This document shows positions 1-9,810 of a stretch of DNA of 64,000 bases, piece by piece; within the stretch, counting starts at the first letter, position 1; every line of letters begins with the position of its first letter. The notes beneath the pieces are model-generated. The model saw nothing but the letters and a program-made list of their open reading frames with translations. It ran no database searches and was not told the origin of the DNA. A program made the position numbers and the translations under genes. Source of the DNA: Lagopus muta (taxonomy: Eukaryota; Chordata; Aves; Galliformes; Phasianidae); NCBI RefSeq assembly GCF_023343835.1, contig NC_064440.1:35099537-35163536 (forward strand), read 5' to 3'.

Positions 1-590
1 ATATAGCAATAACTTCTGCTGTTGCAACACCACAGTGGTGTGAAACAGTGAATAAATGACCACATCTGCACTTTTTACAAAGTTTACTATCTCAAGGCTC
101 ACTAGGGAGATTTGAATAAGTCACGGAGGAAGAGTAGATAGCTAGAAACGTAAAGTCATCTTTTCCAAATCATCCTCTCATGTGCCATCCTACACTGCTT
201 CTTACAGAAATTCAGAGTCAAAGCAGCTCTCTTTATTGTGTTTGATTGCATACACTACCGAGTGCTGGGGTACTCATCCACAAAATCATTCTCTGCGGCA
301 CACCATGAGCGTTGGGCTTTATACACGGAGATAGTTTCTGTCCTTTGCATCCTTTGTCCATCCAGGTCTCCTGCAACTAATCAGTATTCCACAACTATTG
401 TGGGTATTTAATCTTCTGACATACAACTACTCTGTCATTTATCTAAATACAGCATGTGTGCCACGAGTGTGTAATTTTTTGGTGACGTGGTTAGGCCAAG
501 CTAAGCTATCCCGACACAACTGTGCAGTTTAGACATCTTCATTGAAGCTTTTCCTGGCAGAAATCCTTGAGGTGATTCTAGTGCAGAAGG

Positions 591-940
591 CTAAGTACAT
601 CTGTAAGTCCTGAGCATGGAAGGACTGGGATGAAGGGTGGCTTTGTAGTCTAAGCTACACTGAAGACCACACATGAAATAAACTGAATAGAGAAATTTAG
701 CAACGACTGGTCCACAGGGAAACAGGGGATTCATCATGACGGCATCAAATTTGTAATCCTGAAGATAGTTCATTAACTTTTCATTGCGTAAGAGGTACTG
801 ACAAGCAAATGAGAACACATTGGTCAGTTCTGATACATGACTGAGTGAAAACATAACTATTTCTCAAAGGGTCAGGTCAAGAAAACGTATTTCACCAATG
901 AAGCGAACAAGCTCAGCGTGTATCTGGTCTTTCCACTTAA
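591..940 (-). pseudogene. UGT1A first-exon remnant (middle part), copy 1
   Basis: The minus-strand translation keeps the order of motifs found around codons 125-205 of the intact exons: a Cys-x-x-Leu-Leu-x-Asn stretch, KFDAV followed by NPLFPCG, then CSLDYKATLHPSPS. The aspartate that partners the catalytic histidine is in an NP context rather than DP. There is no signal peptide, no 3' third and no splice donor, so it cannot serve as a first exon. The upstream boundary (about 940) is approximate. It belongs to module M and recurs three more times in the window. Confidence 0.8.
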
Positions 941-1699
941 GTGCATGGGGCTGCTGGCAGGAGAAGAGAACTTCTCATTTCTACCAAACAGTACATGAAA
1001 GCAAAAAGCAGTTGTATCTCATTTTGTAACTTGATCTGTAATCTTTAGCTCTATAAAATGTTTCAGCTTTGCCTCCTCCCTCCGCTTTTGCTAGGAAAAG
1101 CGTCCAGAGTTCACATACCAAGCTGGCAGCAGTAAACAGGAGCCCGCAAGCCTAGCCGTGGTGTCACCAAAGTTTGAGCAACATATTAACCAAAGCTTTT
1201 TTACATCAGCCACGACAAAGCAGAATAAGCTGTCCTTGTTTACGAGGGATCATAGGAGTTCATAAGAGAGCGGCTCAGGACAAACTTCTTTGTGAAAGAA
1301 ATGATGCATCAGAAAAGGCAGTCCTTGATCAAGGGGGCACGTTAGAGTTAGAAAATTGGAGGTTTGGGCCAAAATGTTTTGAGATTTCTTGAAAATAGCT
1401 ACTTTCAAACAAAGTTAAGAAGACCTAGCTGTGGTATGAGACAGTGGGAATATTCCACCTCTGTCCTCTGATTAATAGAAGAAAGGGAGGACAAAGCTTT
1501 TGAGCTGCTTCTGCAGGTGCTGTGCTAAGACTTTTGAGGAGAAAAACAAAACAAAACAAAACAACAGCATAAAATCACGATCTTGGAAGTCCTGTTCTCT
1601 GTCACACTCTGCAGTAGCCTGCAACTGCATTAGACGGATCAACAGTTATGGTGGACTCAAACTTTTCTTGATAGCACTCATGGCCTAAGGTCAAGTAAT

Positions 1700-1794
1700 G
1701 GCTGCAAATGGCAGTTGGAGAGATTCAGCAGGGGGGTTGGACTAAACGACCTGTAAGGATCCCTTCCAACTCAAGCAATTCTATAATTCTACTG
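1700..1794 (+). mobile_element. CR1 LINE 3' end, short fragment (module M copy 1)
   Basis: About 95 bp shows the typical CR1 tail: a GGGGGGTTGGACTA stretch, then a CCCTTCCAACTC stretch, ending in TTCTATAATTCT. It is 5'-truncated and has no coding capacity. The same fragment is present in all module M copies (about 11785-11879, 17519-17613, 25050-25144), so it was inserted before the module multiplied. Confidence 0.85.
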
Positions 1795-2859
1795 AGATTT
1801 GGAAGATGTTTCAGTGCTTTTTACCCCTGAGGTGTAGACAGTCTGCCTGTATAACACCATGGCTGACTTGATCTAATGTTGAGGAGTTCCACCCTGAGGA
1901 CTTGCTTAGACATCCAGATCTGGTTGATTTGAGTGGGATTGAAGTGCTTAAACACTCCGGAGAAACTGGGCTGAAGCTGTAGCAACTAACACAGTGGACA
2001 GACAGGGAATACTAAGTGGATAAGTGAGTGAATGACTGAGGGTCTGTTTCACAGCAGATAGGAAGAACGTGCAAAAGCACATGAAAACTTTCAAGATAAA
2101 CCTAGAAGAGTGGCTGTCTACAGTTTGTGCTTCAAAGAGGGGCCTCACCAACCTGATCTCATCAAGCAGATTTCACAGAAAGGGAAAAGGTGAAGGACAA
2201 AAGTCTGCAGATTTACCAAAGCTCTCTAGCTGGAATGTTAAGTGTAAAGTGAATCTTCATACGTCACTCTCTAGACAGCAAGAAGAATTCTGACACCCAG
2301 GGAACTGGCAAATTTGAGGTATGGTCAATTCTACGTGGTCTTTCAGCCCTGCTGACATTTCTGCCAAACATGTATCTATCTGCACAGGAAACACTAATAA
2401 CTAACAATCTAACACTAATAACATAATGCAGTAAAGCAACATTAAAGAGATTAAGCAAACAAACAAACAAGCAAGCAGAAACAGATAAAACCTTAAGGCT
2501 AACAGCACGTGCATAACAGTGTAAAGGTTGTGCCACTGGATTGTAAGCAACACACAAACACCTTGCAACAGATTCAAGCTTACTTGAGTCAAGAGGTTGA
2601 AGTCCACTGGCAGAACAGTAAGTTCAGCCTCTTGCAAAGGTGAAGGAAAAAAAGAGATATCTCCCTGGAGAAAATAATGCTGAAGTACAGAGTTGAGTGT
2701 CAAGCCTGTACACTGGCAAGAGCACAGTAAGTACCCCCATTTGGAGGAATCAGCGAATACCTATTCATAATTCTACCAATTCCAGCAGTCACTATGTCTC
2801 TCTCATTAACCATCCTTTCAAAATTCATTCATAGGTTTTGTGTGCAAAAAAACCCCAAC

Positions 2860-4655
2860 GTCTGTACGGGCGTACCTACTTTGGTAAATTTAAAAGGAGA
2901 ACTGGCTTCAACAGATGAAGAGAAAGCTGAGGTGCTGAATGAGTTCTTCACCTTGGTCTTCACTGGTGGCCAGGATTCTAGTCTTTTTCATGTCCCTGAA
3001 CCCTGCATCCCCAAACCTCTATGTGGGGACAAAGGAGGTAAATCCCTCCCCACTGTAAGGGCAGAGCAAGTCCGAGAGTGCCTCCTTAGACTGAATGAAT
3101 ACAAGTCTATGGGGCCGGATGGCGTGCATCCCAGGGTCCTGAAGGAGCTGGCTGAGGTGGTTGCTGAGCCGCTCTCCATCATATTTGAGAAGTCGTGGCT
3201 GTCAGGTGAGGTCCCGGACGACTGGAGGAAGGGTCACGTCACTCCCATATACAAGAAGGGGAGCAGGGAGGACCCGGGGAACTACAGGCCGGTGAGTCTC
3301 ACCTCCGTGCCTGGGAAGATCATGGAACAGATCCTCCTGGACAACATGCTCGGTCACATAAAGAATGAGCATGTGATCCGAGACAGCCAGCACGGCTTCA
3401 CCAAAGGAAGGTCATGCCTAACTAATCTTGTGGCCTTCTATGATGGAGTGACGGCATTGGTGGACGAAGGGAAGGCGACCGATGTCATTTACCTGGACCT
3501 GAGCAAGGCCTTTGACATGGTCCCCCACCACATCCTCATCTCCAAATTGGAGGGAAGTGGATTTGATGGGTGGACGACCCGATGGATAAGCAATTGGTTG
3601 AAAGGCCGCAGACAGAGGGTGGTGGTCAATGGCTCTATGTCCAGGTGGAGGCCGGTAACAAGTGGTGTCCCCCAAGGGTCTGTCTTGGGACCGGTGCTCT
3701 TTAACATCTTCATTAATGACATCGATGAGGGAATTGAGTGCACCCTCAGCAAGTTTGCTGACAACACCAAGCTGAGTGGTGCGGTTGATACGGTGGAAGG
3801 AAGGGATGCCATTCAGAGGGACCTCGACAGGCTGGAGGGCTGGGCTCGGGTGAACCTGATGAGGTTCAACACGGCAAAGTGCAAGGTTTTGCATTTGGGC
3901 CGGAAGAACCCCAGGCACCTGTACAGGCTGGGAGGAGTGGTCCTTGAGAGCAGCTCGGCACAGAAGGACCTGGGGGTCCTGATGGACGAGAGACTGAACA
4001 TGAGCCAGCAGTGCGCTCTGGCAGCTCGAAAGGCAAATGGGATCCTGGGCTCCATCAGGAGAGGGGTGGTCAGCAGGGACAGGGAGGTGATTGTCCCTCT
4101 CTACTCGGCTCTTGTGAGGCCCCATCTGGAGTCCTGTGTCCAGGTGTGGAGCCCTCAGTACAAGAAAGACATTGAGATTTTGGAAAGGGTCCAGAGGAGG
4201 GCGACTAAGATGATCAGGGGGCTGGAGCACCTCCCCTATCAGGACAGGCTGAGGGGGTTGGGCTTGTTCAGCCTGGAGAAGAGAAGGCTGCGGGGTGACC
4301 TCATTGCAGCCTGTCAATACCTGAAGGGAACCTACACCCAGGAGGGGAGTAAACTCTTCAAAAGGGCTGACAACAGCAGGACTAGGGGAAATGGTTTTAA
4401 GTTGAAGGAGGGAAGATTTAGGTTGGATGTTAGGGGGAAGTTCTTTACTAGGAGAGTGGTTGGGCCCTGGAACGGGCTGCCCAGGGAGGTTGTGGATGCC
4501 CCGTCCTTGGACGTGTTCAAGGCCAGGTTGGACGGGGTCCTGGGCAACCTGATCTGAATGTGTATGTTTGGTGGCCCTGCCAGGCAGGGGGGTTGGAACT
4601 ACATGATCCTTGAGGTCCCTTCCAACCCGGGTGATTCTGTGATTCTGTGATTCTG
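2860..4655 (+). mobile_element. CR1 LINE, 5'-truncated, with long open ORF2 (reverse transcriptase) frame
   Basis: A non-LTR retrotransposon fragment of about 1.8 kb. One frame stays open from the left end to a TGA at 4555-4557, about 565 codons. It encodes the CR1 reverse transcriptase: [27 protein letters not shown] (motif A), [10 protein letters not shown], then the C-terminal region with [12 protein letters not shown]. Motif C reads FADN, so the second catalytic aspartate is asparagine and the enzyme is probably inactive. The 5' end of ORF2 and all of ORF1 are absent, as is usual for CR1. The 3' end carries tandem GATTCTGT units. The duplicate locus at 18679-18680 is an empty site, so the insertion came after the segmental duplication or differs between haplotypes. 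No target-site duplication is evident. Confidence 0.95.
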
Positions 4656-5539
4656 TCCTGCTGGTGTTGATCCTGGTGAGGTTTTTGGTGTGTGGTACGA
4701 AACACTACTCTCCTTTGTTTGTTTAAGCTTGCTGCTTCCTCATTAGGGTGTTTGTTATCGGTCAGGTAGTGGAAGAAAAAGTGCATATCAGTTCCCCTTT
4801 CACCTTCTCTACTCTTTCTGGGATTTCGAGACCGCTGTCACAGATTCTGTCGTAGCTCTCTGTAAAAGTTCAACCACAGTTTATTCCATCTCTGCTTTTC
4901 TAGACTGACTGCCTAGTGTGAGCCCTCTTCAAAATGCTTCAGTTTTGTTATGTGCATCTTCCTTAAAAAGAAAGAGGCAGGGATGTAGAGAAGATCTGCA
5001 ATGACAAAACGGATCAGAGGGTGAACAAAGATCTCCTCAAACAAAACTCTCACGCAGAAGATGCTTAGAAACAGCGAACATCGCATCAACAGCCCTGAGT
5101 GAAGAAGCCGTGAGAAACCTGCTCTAGTTTCAAAGCTGTCTTTTAGCAGAGAGTACACGACTAATGAAGAGTTACCCAGAGCCAATTGCATCTGAAAGAC
5201 TTTCTTCAATTCTTACTGAGATATTCAGATGTCTTCATTGAAACAATCCTGGCACCTCTTGGCAAAGAAAAAGCAGCCTGAAATGCTTGGAGGTGGGGGT
5301 GGATTTGGGAAGGACTGTGCTTCAGACACACATCAAGCATCAGAAGAATACCAGCAGCCCTTACACACACACAGCTGAAGGAGAATTTTGATGACAGTTC
5401 CCTGTGAGACATGCGACAGCCTGAAGAGTTGGACTTCAGAATACCCAATATCCTTTATGGCCGGTGCACATGCCATGCTTTTTTGTTACACAACAAACTA
5501 GACCTGTTGGCATGAGAGGAGGGGAAATAGATTAAAAAA
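4656..5539. other. Spacer in module N copy 1
   Basis: No gene is recognised. Two minus-strand open frames (4913-5209 and 5206-5448) are kept in the duplicate at 18937-19472, but only because the whole segment is nearly identical, and neither resembles a known family. The stretch 5165-5300 is homologous to 34115-34215, which lies downstream of the intact exon 34330-35190. That agrees with the neighbouring pseudo-exon being an old relative of that exon. Confidence 0.6.
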
Positions 5540-5805
5540 AAACCCACTACTGGAGAGCATCCACAGGAGGGCAAGGAAGATGGGGAAGGGTCTGAAAAGC
5601 GAGAAACGTGGAGCAGCTGAGGTCCCTTGGTTTGTTCCACCCAGATGCTGAGGGGAGGCCCCTTGGTGGGCTGCAGCTTCTCACGGGGAGAGGAGGGGTA
5701 GAGCAGAGCTGTGCTCTCTGCTGACAGTGACAGACAGGGGACGGTCAGGTGCGGGGAGTAGAAGGCTGTGCCCCAGAGGGTGGTGGGCATGGAGCTGCTC
5801 CCACA
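5540..5805 (+). mobile_element. CR1 LINE fragment inside a UGT1 pseudo-exon (copy 1)
   Basis: CR1 3'-region sequence of about 265 bp: a degraded form of the AGGAGGGC...GAAGATG stretch, then CTGAGGGGAGGCCCC and CTCTCTGCTGACAG, up to GAGCTGCTCCCACA. The right end joins UGT1 exon sequence, so the CR1 piece takes the place of the missing 3' third of the exon. The same subfamily piece occurs at 19564-19829 and in a longer form at about 32826-33224. Confidence 0.75.
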
Positions 5806-6230
5806 GGGTACTTGCTGCAAACAGATGGAACTGAAAGATGCTCTGACTGGCTCTTTGTTGTACAGTAATTGTTCACAAGCAGACAGGAACATAGAACAAC
5901 CATTTTTCAACCCATCCGCAGAGGGTCCTTCTGCAAATGCATCCTGACCAGTCCTCTGGAACATGTCATCCACCTCTTCCTGTGTGAAAGGGATTAGGTA
6001 CTTTTTCATAATAAAATTGTGTGTTGGATTTATATATAAACTGACTTCAGGTGCTGCAGTGATTATTTCAAGTCCTTTCTAACTGAGTCCATGAAACACT
6101 TCCCTCACACTGAGCCAATGACTTCAATCTAGTGGGACCACCAGCAGCTTCCCACCTGCAGCCAAGCTGAGCACGGACAGCAGCAGAAGCAGCGACACTG
6201 AGACTTGTGAGACTCTACTTTCCTCAGAAC
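5806..6230 (-). pseudogene. UGT1A first-exon pseudogene, copy 1 (CR1-interrupted)
   Basis: On the minus strand this follows the exon 34330-35190 from the signal-peptide region (about 6230, reading VSVSLLLLLSVLSLAAGG in the nucleotide alignment) through the IPFTQEEVDDMFQRTGQD region to CEQLLYNKE and the LQQVPCG stretch. It has lost the initiating MALLLPSHP segment. The frame is broken around the catalytic GSHWLS region (about 6090-6150), a block around the TDP motif is deleted, and the 3' third is replaced by CR1 sequence. It has no donor site. Its relative at 19830-20254 carries the same lesions, so it died before the segmental duplication. Confidence 0.88.
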
Positions 6231-7105
6231 CTGGTAGTCCCTTTCAATAATGGCTACAAAGTCCCACTACAGACCTTCACTGGAAGAGCAAAGAATTTTT
6301 CTTCTACTGAGAGCAGCCCAGGAAGAAATTCTAGGTGAAAAACATTGAAAAATGCTTTGGCAGCTCTCGTGCCATTCACCGCGATCCACCATGCCACCAT
6401 ACCTCCTTCAGGCTCACAACATCGACGGCATCTCAGGTATCACATGGTCATTACCCAGGAATTTTTGACTGCGGTCTCCCTGTTATTTAAACACAGATGC
6501 TGCTTCCTAGCTTGAGTCTACTTGACACGTAATATTCCTGTAGAATTCTGCCTTTGGAAATACCCTCCTGTACAGCAGACAATTTCACGGACAAGGAAAG
6601 AAGTGGTAAGGCTGCAATGGTGTCCCAGCGCAGAAGCCTGCTGTGTGTTTCTCTGTAAGTTCTTCACCCCATATTTGCCAAGTTGAATGATTATATCTGA
6701 CTGTGATGCTTTTGACAGCCTCTCAGATTCTCAACTACCTGTCTATCACTTTCTGTGAGATCCTTATGAGAGTAACGAAGTTACTCCATTCCGTACAATA
6801 TATGAATAAGACCTAATGAAAAGTAGTCTATTACAAATCCAGTGTTCACTCCAGAGATAAATTTTCCTCAGATACATTCACTTTCTACAGAAGGCTGAAG
6901 CTTTCAAGGTGGACTCTTCCCTACACTTGCCACACTCATTTTCCTGTACTCACCCAACTGGAGAATGGCGTCTTATAAAGGAAAAGAAAGCCAGTCAGAA
7001 ACAACTTGCAAACACTCATCTGAGCGTATTTTGCAAATGGAAAGATGGAGCTGCACACAGAAAAAAACAGAAGCAAGGAAGAATTAAAAGAAGAGAATGA
7101 CCCAC
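6231..7105. other. Spacer / intron side of exon 7106-7966
   Basis: No gene is seen. In the minus direction this follows the splice donor at 7105-7104, so it is intronic for transcripts starting at the 7106 exon. The part 6900-7100 resembles the post-donor flanks of other exons (for example 9420-9720 and 28200-28450). The 9-bp AAGTTACTC at 6778-6786 is one end of the segment deleted from the duplicate copy. Confidence 0.6.
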
Positions 7106-7966
7106 CTGAGAGAGCTGCTTGTGAGCACAGTTTACTCCTGCAACTGCAATCATGTTGGGCATCAATGGTCTTGGATATTCTAGCACAAAGTCATACCTCA
7201 GAAGCCATACGGAAGCCTTACGATAGAGATCTAGCATGGTCACATCTCGCTGAAGGAACTCAGAAGCCAGTTTTTCAAATGGTTTATAAAGAAGGTCACA
7301 AAGAAAGAGATTGGAGGTGTCAAAGATGACATTCTTCACACGCTGGAGGAAGTTCATGTGATCTGTGTGGTCTGAAAATGCCCTGGGAACATATGAAGGG
7401 GGACTGGGGCACTGAGTGGCCTCAAAATATAATCCACATGGTAGAAGCATCATGAAATACACAAAAGGGAGTGAAAGATGCTCGGCCAGTATTGTTCCAC
7501 AGGGCAGTGCAGGATCCGTAAGGACAGCATCAAAGTTACTCTCCTCGAGATATCTGATAAGTTCTTCATTGTACAGTAACTGTTCACATTCTTTGGCAGT
7601 TGACTCAGATAATCTTTTCATTTTTTCCTGTTCACTAAAAAATCTTTCCAGAAATGATCCTTCTTCAAATAGATCCTTTAAAAATGACTGCATAGTTCCA
7701 AACAGCCCTTCCACAGTGAACGGGACTGGGTAGGTTTTCAGAATAAAATTCTCCGATGGCTTTATGTTTAAACTGGCTTCAGGTGCAACAACGACTATTT
7801 CATGTCCTTTCTGCTTCAGGACTTCAAACATTTTCAGCACGCTGAAAAAGGGACTGCCATCCAGGGATACCACCAGCAGCTTCCCACCTGCAGCCAAGCT
7901 GAGCACGGACAGCAGCAGAAGCAGCGACAATGAGACTTGTGGATGAGAAGGAAGCAGCAGGGCCAT
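7106..7966 (-). CDS. UGT1A: UGT1A alternative first exon (Pro39 type)
   Basis: First coding exon of a UDP-glucuronosyltransferase 1 isoform, 287 codons. It encodes the ER-lumenal acceptor-binding half; in this family the UDP-glucuronic-acid half comes from shared downstream exons. The start is the ATG at 7966 (MALLLPSHPQ, G at -3 and +4); the in-frame codon 27 bp upstream is GTG, not ATG. Residues 1-26 are a signal peptide ending LSLAA, followed by GGKLLVV. The usual DGSHW reads DGSPFF, so the catalytic His39 is Pro; the partner Asp151 (TDP) is kept. The exon ends LSQ with donor CAG|GTGGGT (exon end 7106), phase 0. The usual GGVNC near the end reads AGVNC (Ala276). It has a nearly identical but truncated duplicate at 20799-21232. 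Confidence 0.94.
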
Positions 7967-8080
7967 TCCTGCAGAAATGTGGCAGAGCTGCACTGCAAGA
8001 AAACTTCAGGCAGCTCTGAAACAACAGCAACAGCCCTGTGCTCTTTGAGCTGTCTGCTCTATGCCGTAGATTGTGATCCA

Positions 8081-8093
8081 TTTATAATATAAT
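8081..8093 (-). promoter_or_regulatory. Putative TATA-like element upstream of exon 7106-7966
   Basis: On the minus strand this reads ATTATATTATAAA, about 115-127 bp upstream of the ATG. It would place transcription start roughly 60-90 bp before the ATG. The same AT-rich form is kept at the truncated copy (21347-21359) and upstream of exon 25863, but other exons carry a GC-richer CAGTAACGTG version at this place. This is sequence inference only. Confidence 0.4.
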
Positions 8094-8102
8094 TGCTGTG
8101 TG

Positions 8103-8115
8103 GTAAATATTTAAT
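8103..8115. promoter_or_regulatory. HNF1-like site upstream of exon 7106-7966
   Basis: GTAAATATTTAAT fits the HNF1 consensus GTTAATNATTAAC at 9 or 10 of 12 informative positions and lies 137 bp upstream of the ATG. HNF1 is a known activator of mammalian UGT1A promoters. Function here is inferred from the match and the nearly constant spacing in the array. Confidence 0.42.
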
Positions 8116-9726
8116 CACTGGTTTGATAAAAGGCTGGATAGCCAGCACTGGAGTTCAACCAAGTCCATGGGTGGGTGGTGCCACTGCTCCCACCAGCTAC
8201 GCCCCATCTGTTTCTTTTAGAGGAATAGTGATGTGTGACCCTGGAAGGAAGCAGGAATAGCTCCATGTGGCTCTGTGCTTCTAACCGCCTCCCTCGGGGT
8301 GAAACTTTTGCATCCACAGGAGATCTGTCATGCCCACATCAACACAGCACCTAGCAGCAGCTGCTTTCTGTCTGGAATGAGGAGGCTGATGAAGACTGAA
8401 GCACCATCCCAGGTTGGTTTGCAGGACGCATCACCCACACAGTGAGGTGAGGTACTTCCTGTGCCTCAGAACAGTCCCAAAGCACAGAGGGAGGGCTCAG
8501 CTTTGCCCTCTCTTACCCACATCTGCTTGCAGGTCCCATCCTACACCCACAGAACCGTAGAATCACAGAATGGTTGTGTTGGAAGGGACTGCAAATCTCA
8601 CCCAGTGCTCTGGCATGGTATCCACTCAGTGGATCATGTTGACCAAAGCTCTATTAAAAAATGATCTTCAGCAACTCTGCGGATGAGGCATCCTCAGGTT
8701 CTCTGGGCAGCACATTGCAGTGCCTGGCAGCAATCTGACTAGAGAACTCAGGAAATAGAGTACCTTGTCCTACTTTTCACAGAACTTGGCAGTTCCTCCC
8801 TATAGTGGGTACAAAGTCCCACACAGACATTCACTACACGAGCAAAGAATTTCTATTAAATTCGGCGTGGCTCCGCAAGAAATTCAAGGAAGAAAACACT
8901 TTGGCAACTGTTGTATAATTCATCAGGATCAACCATGCCACCAAACCTTCTTCACTCTCACAACACTGATGGCATTTCAGTTATTAACATCACCAAGGAC
9001 AGCCTGTCTCAGGTCTGCCTGTAAACACAGACGCTGCTGCTTCGTAGCTTGAGTGTTCATCACCTCTGGCACTCCTGTTCATCCTGACTTTGCAAATAGC
9101 CTTGTGTATTGCAGACAATTTCACTGACAAAGAAAGCAGTGGTAAGGCAGGAAATGTGCCCCAGGACAGAAGCCTGGTGGACATACCTCAATAAATAACT
9201 GATACTGCTCCCAGCGGTGTTAATTTGCCAAGTTACATGATTGTATCTGATTGTTTCACAGTCCCTCACATTTTCTACCAACCTTCCTTCACTCACTGAG
9301 AGGTACTCATGAGACCAGCAAAGGTACTCGACTCCATACAAAAGGTAGTTCAATAACACATACTGAAAAGTAGTCTGTTACAAATCCAATGTTGATGGAT
9401 ACATTTCCTTCACACAGATTTGCTTCCTAATGAAGGTTGGAGCTCTCACGGTGGAGCACCACTCCGGTGGCATGCAGAGAAGGGAAACTTGCCTACACTC
9501 ACCACACGCACTTGCCTATCCTCAACCAACTGGGAGAATGATGCCTTAAAAGCAAAACAAAAGCAAGTTAGAAACAACTTGCTGACTCTCGTTTGAGCAT
9601 ACTTTGCAAGTGAAAGACGGAGCTGCCTACGCAGCAAAATCAGAAGCAAAGATATATATATTGTATATATATCCCTAAATAATCCCTATTGTATAAGGCA
9701 AGAACTAAAACCAGAGCACAACCCAC
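8116..9726. other. Upstream flank of exon 7106 and intron-side flank of a lost exon
   Basis: No intact gene is seen. 8116-8550 is the distal 5' flank of the 7106 exon, shared with all MALLLPSHP-type exons. 8555-8750 is a CR1 fragment. 8765-9726 is homologous to 27529-28455, which follows the donor of exon 28456, so it is the intron-side flank of an exon now reduced to the stub 9727-9810. About 35 bp of extra TA-rich sequence (9652-9688) is absent from the 28.4-kb relative. Confidence 0.65.
8555..8750 (-). mobile_element. CR1 LINE 3' fragment (minus orientation)
   Basis: On the plus strand it begins GTAGAATCACAGAATGG and then TTGGAAGGGAC, the reverse complement of a CR1 3' terminus, followed by a degraded CR1 tail with TCTCTGGGCAGCA. 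It is 5'-truncated and non-coding. Homologous fragments sit in the same relative place at 21821-22016, 27319-27515 and 29915-30115, so it was inserted before those units duplicated. Confidence 0.8.
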
Positions 9727-9810
9727 CTGAGAGAGCTGCTTGTGAGCACAGTTTACTCCTCCAACTGCAATCATGTTGGGCATCAATGGTCTTGGATATT
9801 CTAGCACAAA
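9727..9810 (-). pseudogene. UGT1A first-exon 3' stub (28 codons), copy 1
   Basis: The minus strand encodes [18 protein letters not shown], then [10 protein letters not shown], then a normal donor CAG|GTGGGT. Everything upstream of the FVLEYP codons is missing. At 9810 the sequence switches abruptly to module M (GCCATGAATGG). It is a relic left at a duplication breakpoint. A duplicate lies at 22993-23076. Confidence 0.92.

Larger units (their letters stand above)
1..2427. repeat. Module M, copy 1 (left-truncated by window edge)
   Basis: This is the first of four near-identical copies of a module of about 2.7 kb. It aligns without large gaps to 10086-12512, 15825-18246 and 23352-25777. It contains a UGT1 exon remnant (about 591-940, minus), a short CR1 3' end (1700-1794, plus) and a short AAAAC-type repeat near 1543-1565. 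Homology to copies 2 and 4 stops after 2427; copy 3 continues to match beyond it. I see no intact gene in it. Confidence 0.9.
2428..9810. repeat. Module N, copy 1 (segmental duplication; carries CR1 insertion)
   Basis: This matches 18247-23076 with very few base changes apart from two large differences: a CR1 insertion present only here (2860-4655) and a 755-bp segment present here but deleted from copy 2. It contains the pseudo-exon near 5806-6230, the intact exon 7106-7966, its upstream region, and the exon stub 9727-9810. Its right edge lies inside a UGT1 exon. Confidence 0.88.

Noticed and set aside
1174-2293. Small repeated frames in module M (72, 62 and 74 codons)
   Set aside because: They carry no signal of coding constraint, one is disrupted in copy 2, and they overlap a CR1 tail or repeats.
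3418-4317. Minus-strand open frames inside the CR1 element (for example 299 codons)
   Set aside because: They are antisense to the conserved CR1 reverse transcriptase frame and have no family resemblance.
4913-5448. Two adjacent minus-strand frames conserved at 18937-19472, one with hydrophobic stretches
   Set aside because: The conservation reflects the recent segmental duplication. There is no recognised domain, and part of the region aligns with ordinary UGT1 intron-side flank near 34.1 kb.
7967-7993. N-terminal extension QLCHISAG in front of MALLLPSHP in many exons
   Set aside because: The upstream in-frame codon is GTG, not ATG. The MALLLPSHP ATG has a good Kozak context and gives a normal signal peptide and the family's usual exon length.
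9652-9688. TA-rich stretch as a possible alternative TATA promoter
   Set aside because: It lies on the intron side of an exon stub and has no downstream coding exon in the right orientation. It looks like a small insertion relative to 28.4 kb.
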